The notes: generated by a model not told the origin, from the sequence alone. Shown: positions 8,299 through 17,403, numbered from the stretch's first letter. The stretch is DNA of 64,000 nucleotides from Mesorhizobium sp. M7A.F.Ca.US.008.03.1.1 (GCF_003997495.1 NZ_RZRU01000002.1:434001-498000), one strand, 5' to 3'. Program-made: numbers and translations.

Positions 8299-9189
8299 TC
8301 ACTTTGCCGTTGTGCCGCGGGTGACGAAGGCGCCGACTGCCGCGACCAGCCGGTCGAGGCAGAAGCCGGTGACGCCGATATAGGCGAGCGCGACGATGAT
8401 GTCGGGCAGCCGCGACGAGTTCCACGCATCCCATATGAAGAAGCCGATGCCGACGCCGCCGGTCAGCATTTCGGCGGCGACGATGGCGAGCCAGGACAGG
8501 CCGATGCCGATCCTCAAGCCCGTGAAGATGTAGGGCGCGGCGGCCGGCACCATGATCTTGACGAAGAATTCGAACTGGTTGAGCCGCAGGATGCGCGAGA
8601 CGTTGCGGTAATCCTCGGGGATGTTGCGCACGCCGACGGCGGTGTTGATGATGATTGGCCAGATCGACGTGATGAAGATGACGAAGATCGCCGACGGGCT
8701 GGAATCGCGGAACGCGGCGAGCGACAGCGGCAGCCAGGCCAGCGGCGGCACCGTGCGCAGGATCTGGAACACCGGGTCGAGGCCGCGCATCGCCCAGATC
8801 GACTGGCCGACCAGCGCGCCGAGCGCGACGCCGACGATCGCCGCCAGGCCGAAACCGATGGCGACACGCTGCAGCGAGATCAGCACGCGCCATGCCAGCC
8901 CGATATCCTGCGGACCATTGTCGAAGAACGGATGCGCGATCAAATCGTAGGCCTCGTTCCACACCTGGGTCGGCGGCGGCAGGCTTGATGTCGGCGACGA
9001 ACAGGCGATCTGCCAAACGACCAGCATCAGCGCGATGACGACGATGGGCGGTACCAGCGCGCTCGCCAGTTTGCCGGCGATGGCGAGCGGATCGAAGCGA
9101 CGCCGCGCCCTGGCGGTGAAGGCGATGACCGCTGCCGGCTTCGCAGGAAAGGCCTTCACCTTGGTGTCCTCGATAGTCTGGATCGACAT
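8299..9189 (-). CDS. nrtB: Nitrate ABC transporter permease
   Basis: A 296-residue inner-membrane permease of the nitrate/sulfonate/taurine (BPD_transp_1) class. A first hydrophobic helix sits near residues 40-60 (LASALVPPIVVIALMLVVW) with several more in the central domain. The EAA-like loop is near VRNIPEDYRNVSRILRLNQ. The start MSIQTIEDTK was chosen over an upstream in-frame ATG because it leaves room after nrtA. It forms the importer with the binding protein upstream and the ATPase downstream. Confidence 0.92.
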   Translation of the reverse strand: MSIQTIEDTKVKAFPAKPAAVIAFTARARRRFDPLAIAGKLASALVPPIVVIALMLVVWQIACSSPTSSLPPPTQVWNEAYDLIAHPFFDNGPQDIGLAWRVLISLQRVAIGFGLAAIVGVALGALVGQSIWAMRGLDPVFQILRTVPPLAWLPLSLAAFRDSSPSAIFVIFITSIWPIIINTAVGVRNIPEDYRNVSRILRLNQFEFFVKIMVPAAAPYIFTGLRIGIGLSWLAIVAAEMLTGGVGIGFFIWDAWNSSRLPDIIVALAYIGVTGFCLDRLVAAVGAFVTRGTTAK

Positions 9190-9256
9190 GTCTGGGGAAA
9201 ACTCCTTGGGGGCAGGTAGTGATCGCAAGCGGCGCAGGGCGCCGCTTGCTGTTAGG

Positions 9257-10573
9257 CTACGCCGAGGCCTTGATCTTCAGGCTGTCGAGATAGGCGGACG
9301 GGTTGGCCGGATCGAAGATCTTGCCGTCGAAGAAGGTCTCGACGCCGCGCGACGACGACGCCGGAACGTCGGCTGCCGCGACGCCGAGATCCTTGGCCGC
9401 CTCGCGCCACAGATCCTCGCGGTTGACCTGATCTACCAGCGCCTTGATGTCGGTGGTCGGCGCGAACTTGCCCCAGCGGATGTTCTCGGCGAGGAACCAC
9501 GTATCGTGGCTCTTGAACGGATATGAGACGCCGCCCTTCCAGAACTTCATGTAGAGATCGGTGCCGTTGGCGACGCGGCCATTGCCGTAGTTGATGTCGC
9601 CCTTGAGGCGGCCGATAATGTCGGCGACGGGCACGTTCATCCATTGCCGCTTGCCGATGATGGCGGCCATCTCGTCCTTGTTCTCAGCAGCCTCGCACCA
9701 TTGCTGGGCTTCCATGACGGCCATCAGGATCGCCTTGGTGGCGTTCGGGTACTTGTCAATGAATTCGGCGCGCAAGCCGAGCGCCTTTTCCGGATGCCCC
9801 TTCCACAATTCGCCCGTCGTGGCGGCGGTGAAGCCGACGCCCTGGTGGACGAGCTGCTCGTTCCACGGCTCACCGACGCAGAACACGTCCATGTTGCCGA
9901 CCTTCATGTTGGCAACCATCTGCGGCGGCGGCACGACGATGGTGGAAACGTCCTTGTCGGGATCGATGCCGCCGGCGGCCAGCCAGTAGCGCAGCCACAG
10001 ATCATGGGTGCCGCCCGGGAAGGTCATGGCGGCCTTGATTTCCTTGCCGGCCGCCTTCTTGGCGGCGAAGGCGTCTTTCAGCTTCGAGGCATCGAGGCCG
10101 GCACCGGTGCCGGCATATTCCTGGGCGACCGAAATGCCTTGGCAGTCGTAGTTGAGCCGCGCCACGATCGCCATCGGCATCGGCTGGTTGTTCTGCGTCA
10201 CCTTGCCGGTGTGCATGAGGTAAGGCAGCGGCGTCAGGATATGGGCGCCGTCGATGCCGTTGGCCGCGCCGCCGAGCATCAGATTGTCGCGTGTCGCACC
10301 CCAGGAGGCCTGCTTGAGCACTTCGACATCGGGCACGCCGAACTTGGCGAACAGCCCCTTCTCCTTGGCGATCATCAGCGGTGCCGCATCGGTGAGCGCA
10401 ATGAAGCCGAGCTTGGCGCCGCTGACCTCCGGAGTGGCGGTCGCAGCATAGGCGCCGGAAGGGAAGAGCTTGCGGGCCGCCACGAACAGTGCCCCCGTCA
10501 TCGCGCTGCTGACCAGAAAATCGCGGCGCGTCATGTCCTTGAGGGTCGTTCCAGTCCTGATCCGTTTCGTCAT
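9257..10573 (-). CDS. nrtA: Periplasmic nitrate-binding protein, Tat signal
   Basis: A 438-residue CmpA/NrtA-family solute-binding protein that delivers nitrate to NrtB/NrtD. The N-terminus carries a twin-arginine signal (MTRRDFLVSSAMTGALFVAA, around residues 14-33) with cleavage expected after AYA. The family blocks GGTHDLWLRYWLAAGGIDP, VVPPPQMVANM, FCVGEPWNEQL and RWGKF are all present. The start at 10573 is set by a GGAG 7 bases upstream and by the signal peptide; the frame runs further upstream through the leader terminator and is not coding there. First gene of the operon, behind a sigma54-type promoter and a NasT-type leader. Confidence 0.94.
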   Translation of the reverse strand: MTKRIRTGTTLKDMTRRDFLVSSAMTGALFVAARKLFPSGAYAATATPEVSGAKLGFIALTDAAPLMIAKEKGLFAKFGVPDVEVLKQASWGATRDNLMLGGAANGIDGAHILTPLPYLMHTGKVTQNNQPMPMAIVARLNYDCQGISVAQEYAGTGAGLDASKLKDAFAAKKAAGKEIKAAMTFPGGTHDLWLRYWLAAGGIDPDKDVSTIVVPPPQMVANMKVGNMDVFCVGEPWNEQLVHQGVGFTAATTGELWKGHPEKALGLRAEFIDKYPNATKAILMAVMEAQQWCEAAENKDEMAAIIGKRQWMNVPVADIIGRLKGDINYGNGRVANGTDLYMKFWKGGVSYPFKSHDTWFLAENIRWGKFAPTTDIKALVDQVNREDLWREAAKDLGVAAADVPASSSRGVETFFDGKIFDPANPSAYLDSLKIKASA

Positions 10574-10633
10574 CGTCGTCTCCGGTTGGGCGCGGCCTGG
10601 GATCCGCGTCGTCGATTGCGTGTTGATCAAAAC

Positions 10634-10699
10634 AAAAAAGCCGCCAGCCAGGTCTTCGCGTCCGGGTGACCGGGAGCGCGCATTGACCTGAGCGGCAGC
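10634..10699 (-). terminator. Leader terminator upstream of nrtA, probable NasT antitermination target
   Basis: On the minus strand the arms GCTGCCGCTCAGGTC (10685-10699) and GACCTGGCTGGCGGC (10640-10654) pair with a short bulge, enclose a smaller CCGG/CCGG hairpin, and are followed by six Ts. It lies about 60 bases before the nrtA start, so it would end transcription unless bypassed. Because nasST adjoins, it is the expected target of NasT antitermination. Confidence 0.78.
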
Positions 10700-10708
10700 T
10701 TTGCCTGT

Positions 10709-10728
10709 GGCGCCCGCCATTGGACGCC
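10709..10728 (-). promoter_or_regulatory. ANTAR-type hexaloop hairpin in the nrtA leader
   Basis: The minus-strand RNA GGCGUCC-AAUGGC-GGGCGCC folds into seven pairs (one G-U) closing a six-base loop with A at position 1 and G at position 4. These are the two conserved loop bases of ANTAR-protein targets. It lies 10 bases ahead of the leader terminator. The usual partner hairpin should be just upstream (10729-10752); I could not identify one with the same loop rule. Confidence 0.68.
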
Positions 10729-10764
10729 TGTTCCGTGACCCGCGAAGGGCCTGTCTATTTCAAA

Positions 10765-10779
10765 GCAGGAACCGTGCCA
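10765..10779 (-). promoter_or_regulatory. Sigma54 (RpoN) promoter for the nrt-nir-nas operon
   Basis: The minus strand reads TGGCACGGTTCCTGC. It matches the -24/-12 consensus TGGCACG-N4-TTGC at 14 of 15 defined or free positions, with the invariant GG and GC at the right spacing. Transcription would start near 10753, just ahead of the hexaloop hairpin. It fits nitrogen control through NtrC plus nitrate control through NasST. Confidence 0.72.
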
Positions 10780-10929
10780 GTTTCGATAGGAATGAAAAAG
10801 ATCAATGAAATCAGCAATGCATGCCGGTCACCGACACGTCGGGGCCTATGGCTGGCAGGCAAAAGATTGTTCATTAGAGCAATCGGCCGCACAATTTTTG
10901 TGCAATGCACAAGAATGGCGCGGAAATGA

Positions 10930-12174
10930 TCAGGCTTTTGCGCGAGCCGATTTCAGGCCGGTAATGTACGCGTCGATCTCGTCCGGATCGAAGATTTGGC
11001 CGTCGAAGAACCCGTCCGGGCCAAGCACGAGGCCAGCGCCTGTCGCGCCGACCGCGGTTGCAACCTTGAGCGCGCCCTCGACTTTCGAATTGGCGCCAGG
11101 AAGCGCCACGCCAAGCGGCTTCAGCGCCGAACGATAGAGGTCTGGCCGGTAGCAGTCGCGGGCGATGGCAAGGTTTTCAGGCGTGTGCGCCACGTGCCCC
11201 CAGCGCACCATCTGGGTGTAGAACCACAGCGCATGGCTCTTCCACGGAAAGTTCGCCGCCTTGTCGAAGGGGAGGAAGAAGTCGTCGATGGTCCGCTCCC
11301 CGCCGCCGCCCAGTCGGAGATGGCCGGTCAGGATCGGCATCTGCACGGCCGGCGGCAGGCCGAGGAAGCCGGCCTGCGCCATTACAGCTGCCAATTCGCC
11401 ATGGTTTGCCGGATCCTGGCACCAGCGCGCCGAGTGATGCAGCGCGCGCAGCAGCGCCGCCAAGGCCTCGGGGTTTTCGTCTGCCCAGACCTTGCGCACG
11501 CCGATCACCTTCTCCGGGCTGTTACGCCATATCCGCGCCTTGACGGTGACGATATGCCCGGTACCGGCGGCCACCGCAGCACTGTTCCAGGGTTCGCCGA
11601 CGCAGTAGCCGTCGATGCGGCCCGTGGCCAGCGCATCCGCCATGAAGGGCGGCGGCACGATGACGATCTCGATTTCGCGCGTCGGATCGATGCCGCAGGC
11701 GGCGAGCCAATAGCGCAATTCGTAATTGTGCCCGGAATGGGGATGCACCACGGCAAAACGCAGCGGATCGCCACCGGCCGCAGCGCGCTCGCGGATGAGC
11801 GCGCCAAGGGAGGCGCCGGCGCGCGCCGGATCGAGGTCGGCCTCTGCGCCATGCGCCACCATCCCAGCCCAAACGGCGTTGGAGACGGTGACGCAATTGC
11901 CTCCAAGCCCGAGCGAGAACGGCACGATGGTTTCCGAAGCGAGCGGCGTCAGCCCGAGATTGCAGGCGAGCGGCATCGGTCCCAACATATGCGCGAGATG
12001 GAAGTGACCGATGGCGATGCGGTCGCGGATGTTGGCCCAGGACGTCTCGCGGTGCAGGGTGAGGTCGATGCCTTCCCGTGCCGCGAAGCCGAGCTCGCCG
12101 GCCGCGACCAGCACTGCGCTGTCGAATAGCGGCATGAAGCCGGCGGTGACCTGGTGCGCGGCAATCATGCTCAT
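10930..12174 (-). CDS. nasS: Cytosolic nitrate sensor of the NasST system
   Basis: A 414-residue CmpA/NrtA-family protein without any signal peptide (MSMIAAHQVTAGFMPLFDSAV), so it should stay in the cytoplasm. It keeps the ligand-fold blocks seen in NrtA: LRYWLAACGIDP, IVPPPFMADAL, YCVGEPWNSA and MVRWGH. In known NasST systems, NasS holds NasT in an inactive complex until nitrate or nitrite binds. Its ATG overlaps the nasT stop codon (ATGA), so the two are translationally coupled. Encoded beside the nitrate operon whose leader carries a NasT-type target. Confidence 0.92.
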   Translation of the reverse strand: MSMIAAHQVTAGFMPLFDSAVLVAAGELGFAAREGIDLTLHRETSWANIRDRIAIGHFHLAHMLGPMPLACNLGLTPLASETIVPFSLGLGGNCVTVSNAVWAGMVAHGAEADLDPARAGASLGALIRERAAAGGDPLRFAVVHPHSGHNYELRYWLAACGIDPTREIEIVIVPPPFMADALATGRIDGYCVGEPWNSAAVAAGTGHIVTVKARIWRNSPEKVIGVRKVWADENPEALAALLRALHHSARWCQDPANHGELAAVMAQAGFLGLPPAVQMPILTGHLRLGGGGERTIDDFFLPFDKAANFPWKSHALWFYTQMVRWGHVAHTPENLAIARDCYRPDLYRSALKPLGVALPGANSKVEGALKVATAVGATGAGLVLGPDGFFDGQIFDPDEIDAYITGLKSARAKA

Positions 12175-12773
12175 TCGTCCTCCGCCGGTCCGAGCAGCCC
12201 GGCGGCAGTCACCAGGCTCTGGGCGATGTCGCCGATCTTGCGGTTCTGGTTCATCGCCGTCTTGCGCAGCAGCGTGTAGGCTGCCTCTTCGGAGAGGCCG
12301 CGCGATTTCATCAGGATGCCCTTGGCGCGGTCGATCACCTTGCGGCTTTCGAGCTCGCCGCGAACCTCTTCCAGTTCGCGCGCCATGCGCGAAAAGGCGT
12401 TGAAGCGGCTGACCGCCATGTCGAGGATCGGCTTGACGCGCTCCTGCCGCAGACCGTCGACGACATAGGCTGAAACGCCGGCATCGACCGCCGCCTCGAT
12501 CGAGGCCTGGTCGGAGCGGTCGACGAACATGGCGATCGGCCGTTTTACGGCGCGCGACAATTGGAACATGTTTTCCAGCATGTCGCGGTTCGGGTTTTCG
12601 AGATCGATGACGATGACGTCCGGCTCGATCTCGGCGATCCGCCGCGCAATGCCCGTCACGTCATGGATGACGGTGACCCGCTCATGGCCGGCCTCGCGCA
12701 GCCCCGCCTCGATGATCGCGGCGCGGATGCGGTTTTCATCGATCACCAGGACGGCGAGTGCGGTTCGAACCAT
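12171..12773 (-). CDS. nasT: ANTAR-domain RNA-binding antiterminator
   Basis: A 200-residue protein with a receiver-like domain (about residues 5-120; acidic VIVIDLENP where the phospho-acceptor strand would be), a coiled-coil linker (about 120-140) and a C-terminal ANTAR domain (about 140-195: SRKVIDRAKGILM ... SEEAAYTLLRKTAM). ANTAR proteins bind paired hexaloop hairpins and prevent terminator formation. NasS sequesters NasT when nitrate is absent. First gene of nasT-nasS; upstream there are only about 82 bases before the next gene's stop. Confidence 0.94.
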   Translation of the reverse strand: MVRTALAVLVIDENRIRAAIIEAGLREAGHERVTVIHDVTGIARRIAEIEPDVIVIDLENPNRDMLENMFQLSRAVKRPIAMFVDRSDQASIEAAVDAGVSAYVVDGLRQERVKPILDMAVSRFNAFSRMARELEEVRGELESRKVIDRAKGILMKSRGLSEEAAYTLLRKTAMNQNRKIGDIAQSLVTAAGLLGPAEDE

Positions 12774-12855
12774 GCCTGCATTGTGACCAAGCGAAGGAAT
12801 TGTGCAATGCGGTATGGTTGAACAACCCGATATTCGCCGACCGCGCTGCAGGAGC

Positions 12856-14925
12856 CTAATCCGCCGCCAGCGCCGTCACCTCGCGGCGGAAGGGCAGTGC
12901 GTCGCCGATATCGGCTTCGTCCAACTCGCGCGCGAAGCGGTGGCCGGCATAGGTTGCCCAGGCGATCGGACCCGGAGCTTCGGCGTCGCCGATGACCTTG
13001 ATCGAGCGGATTCCACTGTCGGCCCATTCGTCCCGCCGCGCCTTCAGCTCGTGCCAGGCGCCGTCGTCCTGCTGGCGCGACGTCACCAGCACGACCGCGT
13101 CAGCGGCGATGTCGCTTCGGGCGCCCGTATAGGCGCAGGCAGTGACAACCCCATCAGCCACGATGCGCGTCACGGTCCGGTTCAGCACGATCTCGACGCC
13201 GAGCTCGGCCAGCCGGCGATGGATGGCGCCCTGCTCCAGTGTGTTGCGGGTCCAGTCGGACACATAGGCCGACGGCGTCACCAGCGTCACCTTCGCGCCC
13301 TGCCGCGCCATCAGCTCGGCCAGAACACCGCCCATGTAATAGTGGTCGTCGTCGAACAGCACGACACTGCCGGTCGGCACATTGCCGCCCATCAGATCGT
13401 CCGGCGTGTAGACCGGCATGGCCGGGTCCACCGGCATGGGCACGACATGCGCGCGCGCCACGCCGTCGCGGCGCCATGTCGAGCCGGTGGCGATGGCAAT
13501 GTTTTGAAAGCCGAAGGCCAGTATGTCGTCGGCCGACAATCGGCTTTCGAAATAGACGTCGACATTGGACATCTGGCTGAGCTGATACTGGCGATAGTCG
13601 CGGACGCGTCCCCATGCGGAGAGACCGGGCAAGCGGCATTCGCGCGCCACGCGGCCGCCGAGCTCGGTGCCGGCTTCGGCGATGGCCACCTGATAGCCGC
13701 GCAGGCCAAGCGCCCGGGCGGCCTCCAGCCCAGCGGGACCGGCGCCGACGATGAGCACACTGTCGCTGTCGCCTTTGGGCTGCATGCGTTCGGGATGCCA
13801 GCCCTTGCGCCACTCCTCCATGAAGGTCGGGTTCTGCGTGCAGCGCGAAATCGACATGGTCATGTCGCCGGTGATGCAGATGTTGCAGCCGATGCATTCG
13901 CGGATGTCCTCGATCCGCCCCTCCTCCACCTTCTTCGGCAGGAAGGGATCGGCAATCGACGGCCGCGCGCAGCCGATGAAATCGAGCGTACCGGACTTGA
14001 TCATCTTCACCATCACGTCAGGCGACGTGAACCGCCCGACGCCGACGACCGGCTTCGAGGTCAGTTTCTTGATGCCGGACACCAGGCTCTCCTGCGCCCC
14101 CTCCTCCTTGAACCGCGACGGCCCCGAACAATCCTCCCAGGCGCCATGCGCCAGATCCCAGAGGTCGGGCAGGTCCGCATGCATCTCGATCATGTCGCGG
14201 ACTTCGGAATTGGCAAAGCCGAGCTCGCCGATCATCTCGTCCAGCGACAGCCGCAGCGTCAGGCCGCAGGTGTCGCCGATGGCATCCCTGCCCTCCTCGA
14301 TCAGCTCGCGCATCAGCCGCGAGCGATTTTCCAGCGAGCCGCCATATTCGTCGCTGCGCTGGTTGGTGGCCGTGGACAGAAAGTGCTGGATGATGCCGAA
14401 GCCATGCGCGCCGTAGAGGCAGACCAGGTCGAAGCCCGCCAGCCTGGCGCGTTTGAAGGCATTGCGGTGCCAGCGGCGCAGGTCACGAATATCCTGCTTG
14501 TCCATGGCGCGCGCCTGCACCGGATCGTTGGTGAAGGTCCGGATCGGCAGAGCCGACGGTCCGCGCGGCACTTCCTTGGTGTAGAGGTTCGGTCCGTTGA
14601 TGCCTGAATAGGCCAGCTGGATGCCGGCCAGCGCGCCATGCTGGTGCATGGCCTTGGCCATCTTCGCCAGGGCCGGGATATCGGCATCGTCCCAGAGCCT
14701 GAGTTCGATGAAGGGCGTGATCTCCGAAGTATGGTGCATCTCGGTCTGCTCGGTGAAGATGACGCCCCAGCCGCCTTCCGACTTGATGCGGCGCATCTCG
14801 GCCGCGGCCGAGGGGTCGCGGTAGCCGCCGCCATTGCAATGCGGAACCTGATAGAAGCGGTTCTTGGCGGTCACCGGACCGATCTTCACGGGCTCGAACA
14901 GAATGTCGTAGCGTGGATCGCGCAT
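12856..14925 (-). CDS. Trimethylamine-dehydrogenase-like NADH:flavin oxidoreductase
   Basis: A 689-residue flavoprotein of the trimethylamine dehydrogenase / 2,4-dienoyl-CoA reductase class. It has an old-yellow-enzyme TIM barrel (about residues 1-350), a [4Fe-4S] motif CIGCNIC followed by another Cys near residue 345, then an FAD/NAD-binding half (VLIVGAGPAGLEAARAL near 395). Relatives demethylate dimethylamine, trimethylamine, dimethylglycine or N-methylproline. The start MRDPRYDILF was chosen because the family begins there; the frame upstream is not family-like. A divergent M20 deacylase and a nearby aldehyde dehydrogenase, DUF1028 and RidA suggest amine or N-methyl amino acid breakdown; the exact substrate is not visible. 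Confidence 0.85.
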   Translation of the reverse strand: MRDPRYDILFEPVKIGPVTAKNRFYQVPHCNGGGYRDPSAAAEMRRIKSEGGWGVIFTEQTEMHHTSEITPFIELRLWDDADIPALAKMAKAMHQHGALAGIQLAYSGINGPNLYTKEVPRGPSALPIRTFTNDPVQARAMDKQDIRDLRRWHRNAFKRARLAGFDLVCLYGAHGFGIIQHFLSTATNQRSDEYGGSLENRSRLMRELIEEGRDAIGDTCGLTLRLSLDEMIGELGFANSEVRDMIEMHADLPDLWDLAHGAWEDCSGPSRFKEEGAQESLVSGIKKLTSKPVVGVGRFTSPDVMVKMIKSGTLDFIGCARPSIADPFLPKKVEEGRIEDIRECIGCNICITGDMTMSISRCTQNPTFMEEWRKGWHPERMQPKGDSDSVLIVGAGPAGLEAARALGLRGYQVAIAEAGTELGGRVARECRLPGLSAWGRVRDYRQYQLSQMSNVDVYFESRLSADDILAFGFQNIAIATGSTWRRDGVARAHVVPMPVDPAMPVYTPDDLMGGNVPTGSVVLFDDDHYYMGGVLAELMARQGAKVTLVTPSAYVSDWTRNTLEQGAIHRRLAELGVEIVLNRTVTRIVADGVVTACAYTGARSDIAADAVVLVTSRQQDDGAWHELKARRDEWADSGIRSIKVIGDAEAPGPIAWATYAGHRFARELDEADIGDALPFRREVTALAAD

Positions 14926-15190
14926 GGAACGTGCCTTCCTGCCAGCGTCGCCTGCGGCATGCCCGATCATGGTTCGAGCCGTAGCGCAAGCGGCCCAGCT
15001 CAGTGGGTTGATGCCGTGAGACCATTCATAAGTTGCGGCAAGCGCCGGAAAACAACAGATTTCTTCTGTGCCGGTTAGGCCGCGCCTAATCGCACTTACC
15101 GGGATTAGCATCCGCTGAATCCCGGCTGAGCCAAATGCGACTTCAAGGCCACTGCCGCGCGATGCTAGATACACGCACGGCCAACGAGAC

Positions 15191-16366
15191 ATGAGACGCA
15201 TGGACAGCATCCGGATTCTTGAAAAGCTGATCGCATTCCCGACGGTGAGCCGCGACTCGAACCTCGATCTCATCGGCTATGTCACGGATATGCTGGACGC
15301 GCATGGCATTGCCAGCCACATCATCCACAGCGAGGACGGCCACAAGGCCAACCTCTTTGCCACCATCGGACCGGCCGACGCTTCCGGCATCATGCTGTCC
15401 GGTCACACCGACGTCGTTCCCGTCGACGGCCAGGCCTGGACGCTGCCGCCCTTCGAGATGACGAATCGCGACGGCAAGCTTTACGGACGCGGCGCGGCCG
15501 ACATGAAGGGTTTTGTGGCCTGCGCGCTCTCGGCCTGCCTCAAGGCCTCGAAAATGACGCTGCGGACACCGCTGCACCTGGCGCTTTCCTACGACGAGGA
15601 GATCGGCTGCATCGGCGTGCGCAGCCTCATCGACATGCTGCAGGCGGCCCCGCAGCGGCCGTTGCTGTGCATCGTCGGCGAGCCGACCGAGATGCATGTG
15701 GCGACGGGCCACAAGGGCAAGCTTGCCGCACGCGCCCTGTGCAAGGGACGCGAAGGCCATTCGGCGCTGGCCCCGCTGGCGCTCAACGCCATCCATCTCG
15801 GCTGCGACTTCGTCGCCGCCTTGCGCCGCGAGCAGGACAGGCTGGTGCGCGATGGCGCCCGCGACGGCGACTACGACATTGCCTACACGACCGTCCATGT
15901 CGGCAAGATCAATGCCGGCGTGGCACTGAACATCGTGCCGAACCTCTGCCAGGTCGACTTCGAAATCCGCAATGTCGCCGCCGACGATCCGCACGAGATT
16001 CTCGACCGCCTGGGCATGGAGGCCACGCGCATTGCCGCTGAAGCCTCGATCATCGCGCCCGAGGCGGCGATCGACATCGACATCACCAACACCTATCCCG
16101 GCCTGGCCACGCCAGCCAGTTCGCAGGCCGTCGCCTTCATCAAATCGTTGACCGGCGCCAACAACACCATCAAGGTGGCCTTCGGCACGGAAGGCGGCCT
16201 GTTCAGCCGTGATCTCGGCACACCGACGGTCGTCTGCGGGCCAGGATCGATGGCGCAAGGGCACAAGCCGGATGAATTCGTCAGCGTCGAGCAGATGCGC
16301 CGCTGCGACGACATGCTGGAGAAATTGCTGCAGCGGCTTGCCGACCAACAGCTTCAGCTGGCGTAG
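15191..16366 (+). CDS. M20 metallopeptidase, acetylornithine-deacetylase (ArgE) type
   Basis: A 391-residue zinc hydrolase that cleaves N-acyl amino acids. The metal ligands are visible: His in SGHTDVVP, Asp in GRGAADMKGF, the Glu pair in YDEEIG, and His in GHKPDE near the C-terminus. The length fits ArgE. Because it lies next to catabolic genes rather than arginine biosynthesis, it may deacylate a catabolic intermediate. A second ATG 9 bases downstream (MDSIRIL) is equally possible. It is divergent from the flavoprotein at 12856-14925 across a 265-base gap in which no clear site was found. Confidence 0.86.
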   Translation: MRRMDSIRILEKLIAFPTVSRDSNLDLIGYVTDMLDAHGIASHIIHSEDGHKANLFATIGPADASGIMLSGHTDVVPVDGQAWTLPPFEMTNRDGKLYGRGAADMKGFVACALSACLKASKMTLRTPLHLALSYDEEIGCIGVRSLIDMLQAAPQRPLLCIVGEPTEMHVATGHKGKLAARALCKGREGHSALAPLALNAIHLGCDFVAALRREQDRLVRDGARDGDYDIAYTTVHVGKINAGVALNIVPNLCQVDFEIRNVAADDPHEILDRLGMEATRIAAEASIIAPEAAIDIDITNTYPGLATPASSQAVAFIKSLTGANNTIKVAFGTEGGLFSRDLGTPTVVCGPGSMAQGHKPDEFVSVEQMRRCDDMLEKLLQRLADQQLQLA

Positions 16367-16405
16367 CCGGACGATTCCGGTTCCGCTGAATAGCCGAACC
16401 GGGCG

Positions 16406-17362
16406 CTACTTCTGCGGAAGCGCTGCCTGGCCGACGGCCCGCTCGGCGCCGAACACACCTTGCTCGACGACAAAATGCCGGCAGTGGTCGATGAACGCCT
16501 GGGCGGTTTGCGTCCGGTGTTCGGAATTGGGCAGCGCGACGCCCATGGTCAGCGGCCGCAGATCACCATCCAGCGGCACAAAGACCAGCGGCTTGCCGTC
16601 CGGCGCCAGCGTGTTGAGCGGCCGCATATTGGCGATGCCGTAGCCGAAGCCGTTGGCCACCATTGAGCGCATGACCGCGATGTCGCCGGTGCGCTCGGCA
16701 ATGTTGGGCCGGATACCCCGCTGGTGGAATGCCGACAGGAAATATTCGCGGCTGTACGGCAGGTCGAGCAGCACCATCGGCTCGTCGGCCAGTTCCTCCG
16801 TCGTGATCGACGCCTTGGCCGCGAAACGATGCCCCGCCGGCAGCATGACATAGGCCGGCACCAGCATCAGCGGCTCGAAGGTCATGTCCTGCGACAGTTC
16901 GAGATCGTAGGTCAGGGCAAGGTCGATTTCACCGCGCTGCAGCATCTCGAGCAATTGCCCCTGATTGCGCTCGAACTGGCGCACGCGCACATCGGGATAA
17001 GCGCGCTCGAACCGCATCCGCAGCGCCGGCAGCACGATCTGCGCAAAGGTCAGCAGGCATCCCACGGCCAGCGGGCCGCGCACCTTCTCGGCAAAATCGC
17101 CGGCGACGTCATGCAAGGCATCGGCATCGTTGAGCAGCCGGGCGGCTTCCTTGAGGAAGATGCGGCCACCGGCGGTGAGCGACAGGCCATGCGAATGCTT
17201 GCGGACAAAAAGCTGGACGCCGAACTCGGTTTCCAGCTGCGCGATGGAGGCCGAAATCGATGGCGGCGACACATTGACCTGTTCGGCCGCCTTGGCGATG
17301 GAGCCGGCTTCGCCCACGGCAACGAAATATTCCAGCTGTCTGAGCGTGAAGCGTAGCGGCAT
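16406..17362 (-). CDS. LysR-family transcriptional regulator
   Basis: A 318-residue regulator. The N-terminal winged helix (residues 5-62: FTLRQLEYFVAVGEAGSIA, then SPPSISASIAQLE) is followed by a LysR substrate-binding domain (about 93-300). It is convergent with the M20 gene and lies between it and the aldehyde dehydrogenase, so it is a plausible local regulator of this catabolic group. The inducer is unknown. Confidence 0.9.
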   Translation of the reverse strand: MPLRFTLRQLEYFVAVGEAGSIAKAAEQVNVSPPSISASIAQLETEFGVQLFVRKHSHGLSLTAGGRIFLKEAARLLNDADALHDVAGDFAEKVRGPLAVGCLLTFAQIVLPALRMRFERAYPDVRVRQFERNQGQLLEMLQRGEIDLALTYDLELSQDMTFEPLMLVPAYVMLPAGHRFAAKASITTEELADEPMVLLDLPYSREYFLSAFHQRGIRPNIAERTGDIAVMRSMVANGFGYGIANMRPLNTLAPDGKPLVFVPLDGDLRPLTMGVALPNSEHRTQTAQAFIDHCRHFVVEQGVFGAERAVGQAALPQK

Positions 17363-17403
17363 GGCTGGCTATGTTGCCGGTTTGAGGGCTTCGATCAAGC
17401 CTA

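Larger units (their letters stand above)
10574..10929. other. Intergenic region nasS-nrtA (356 bases)
   Basis: No gene is seen. It holds the promoter, the hexaloop hairpin and the terminator listed separately. It also holds a perfect palindrome, TTGTGCA-A-TGCACAA, at 10898-10912, about 120 bases upstream of the sigma54 site, where an enhancer would lie. Its half-sites do not have the usual NtrC order, so the binding protein is unknown. Confidence 0.6.

Noticed and set aside
10729-10752. GGCCC-UUCGC-GGGUC hairpin as the first ANTAR hairpin
   Set aside because: The loop has five bases and lacks A1/G4, so it does not meet the rule.
10898-10912. Palindrome TTGTGCAATGCACAA as an NtrC enhancer
   Set aside because: The half-sites are in the opposite order to the NtrC consensus, so I list it only as an unassigned palindrome.
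12802-14607. Long open frame antisense to the TMADH-like flavoprotein
   Set aside because: The minus-strand protein has clear Fe-S and FAD motifs; the opposite frame has none.
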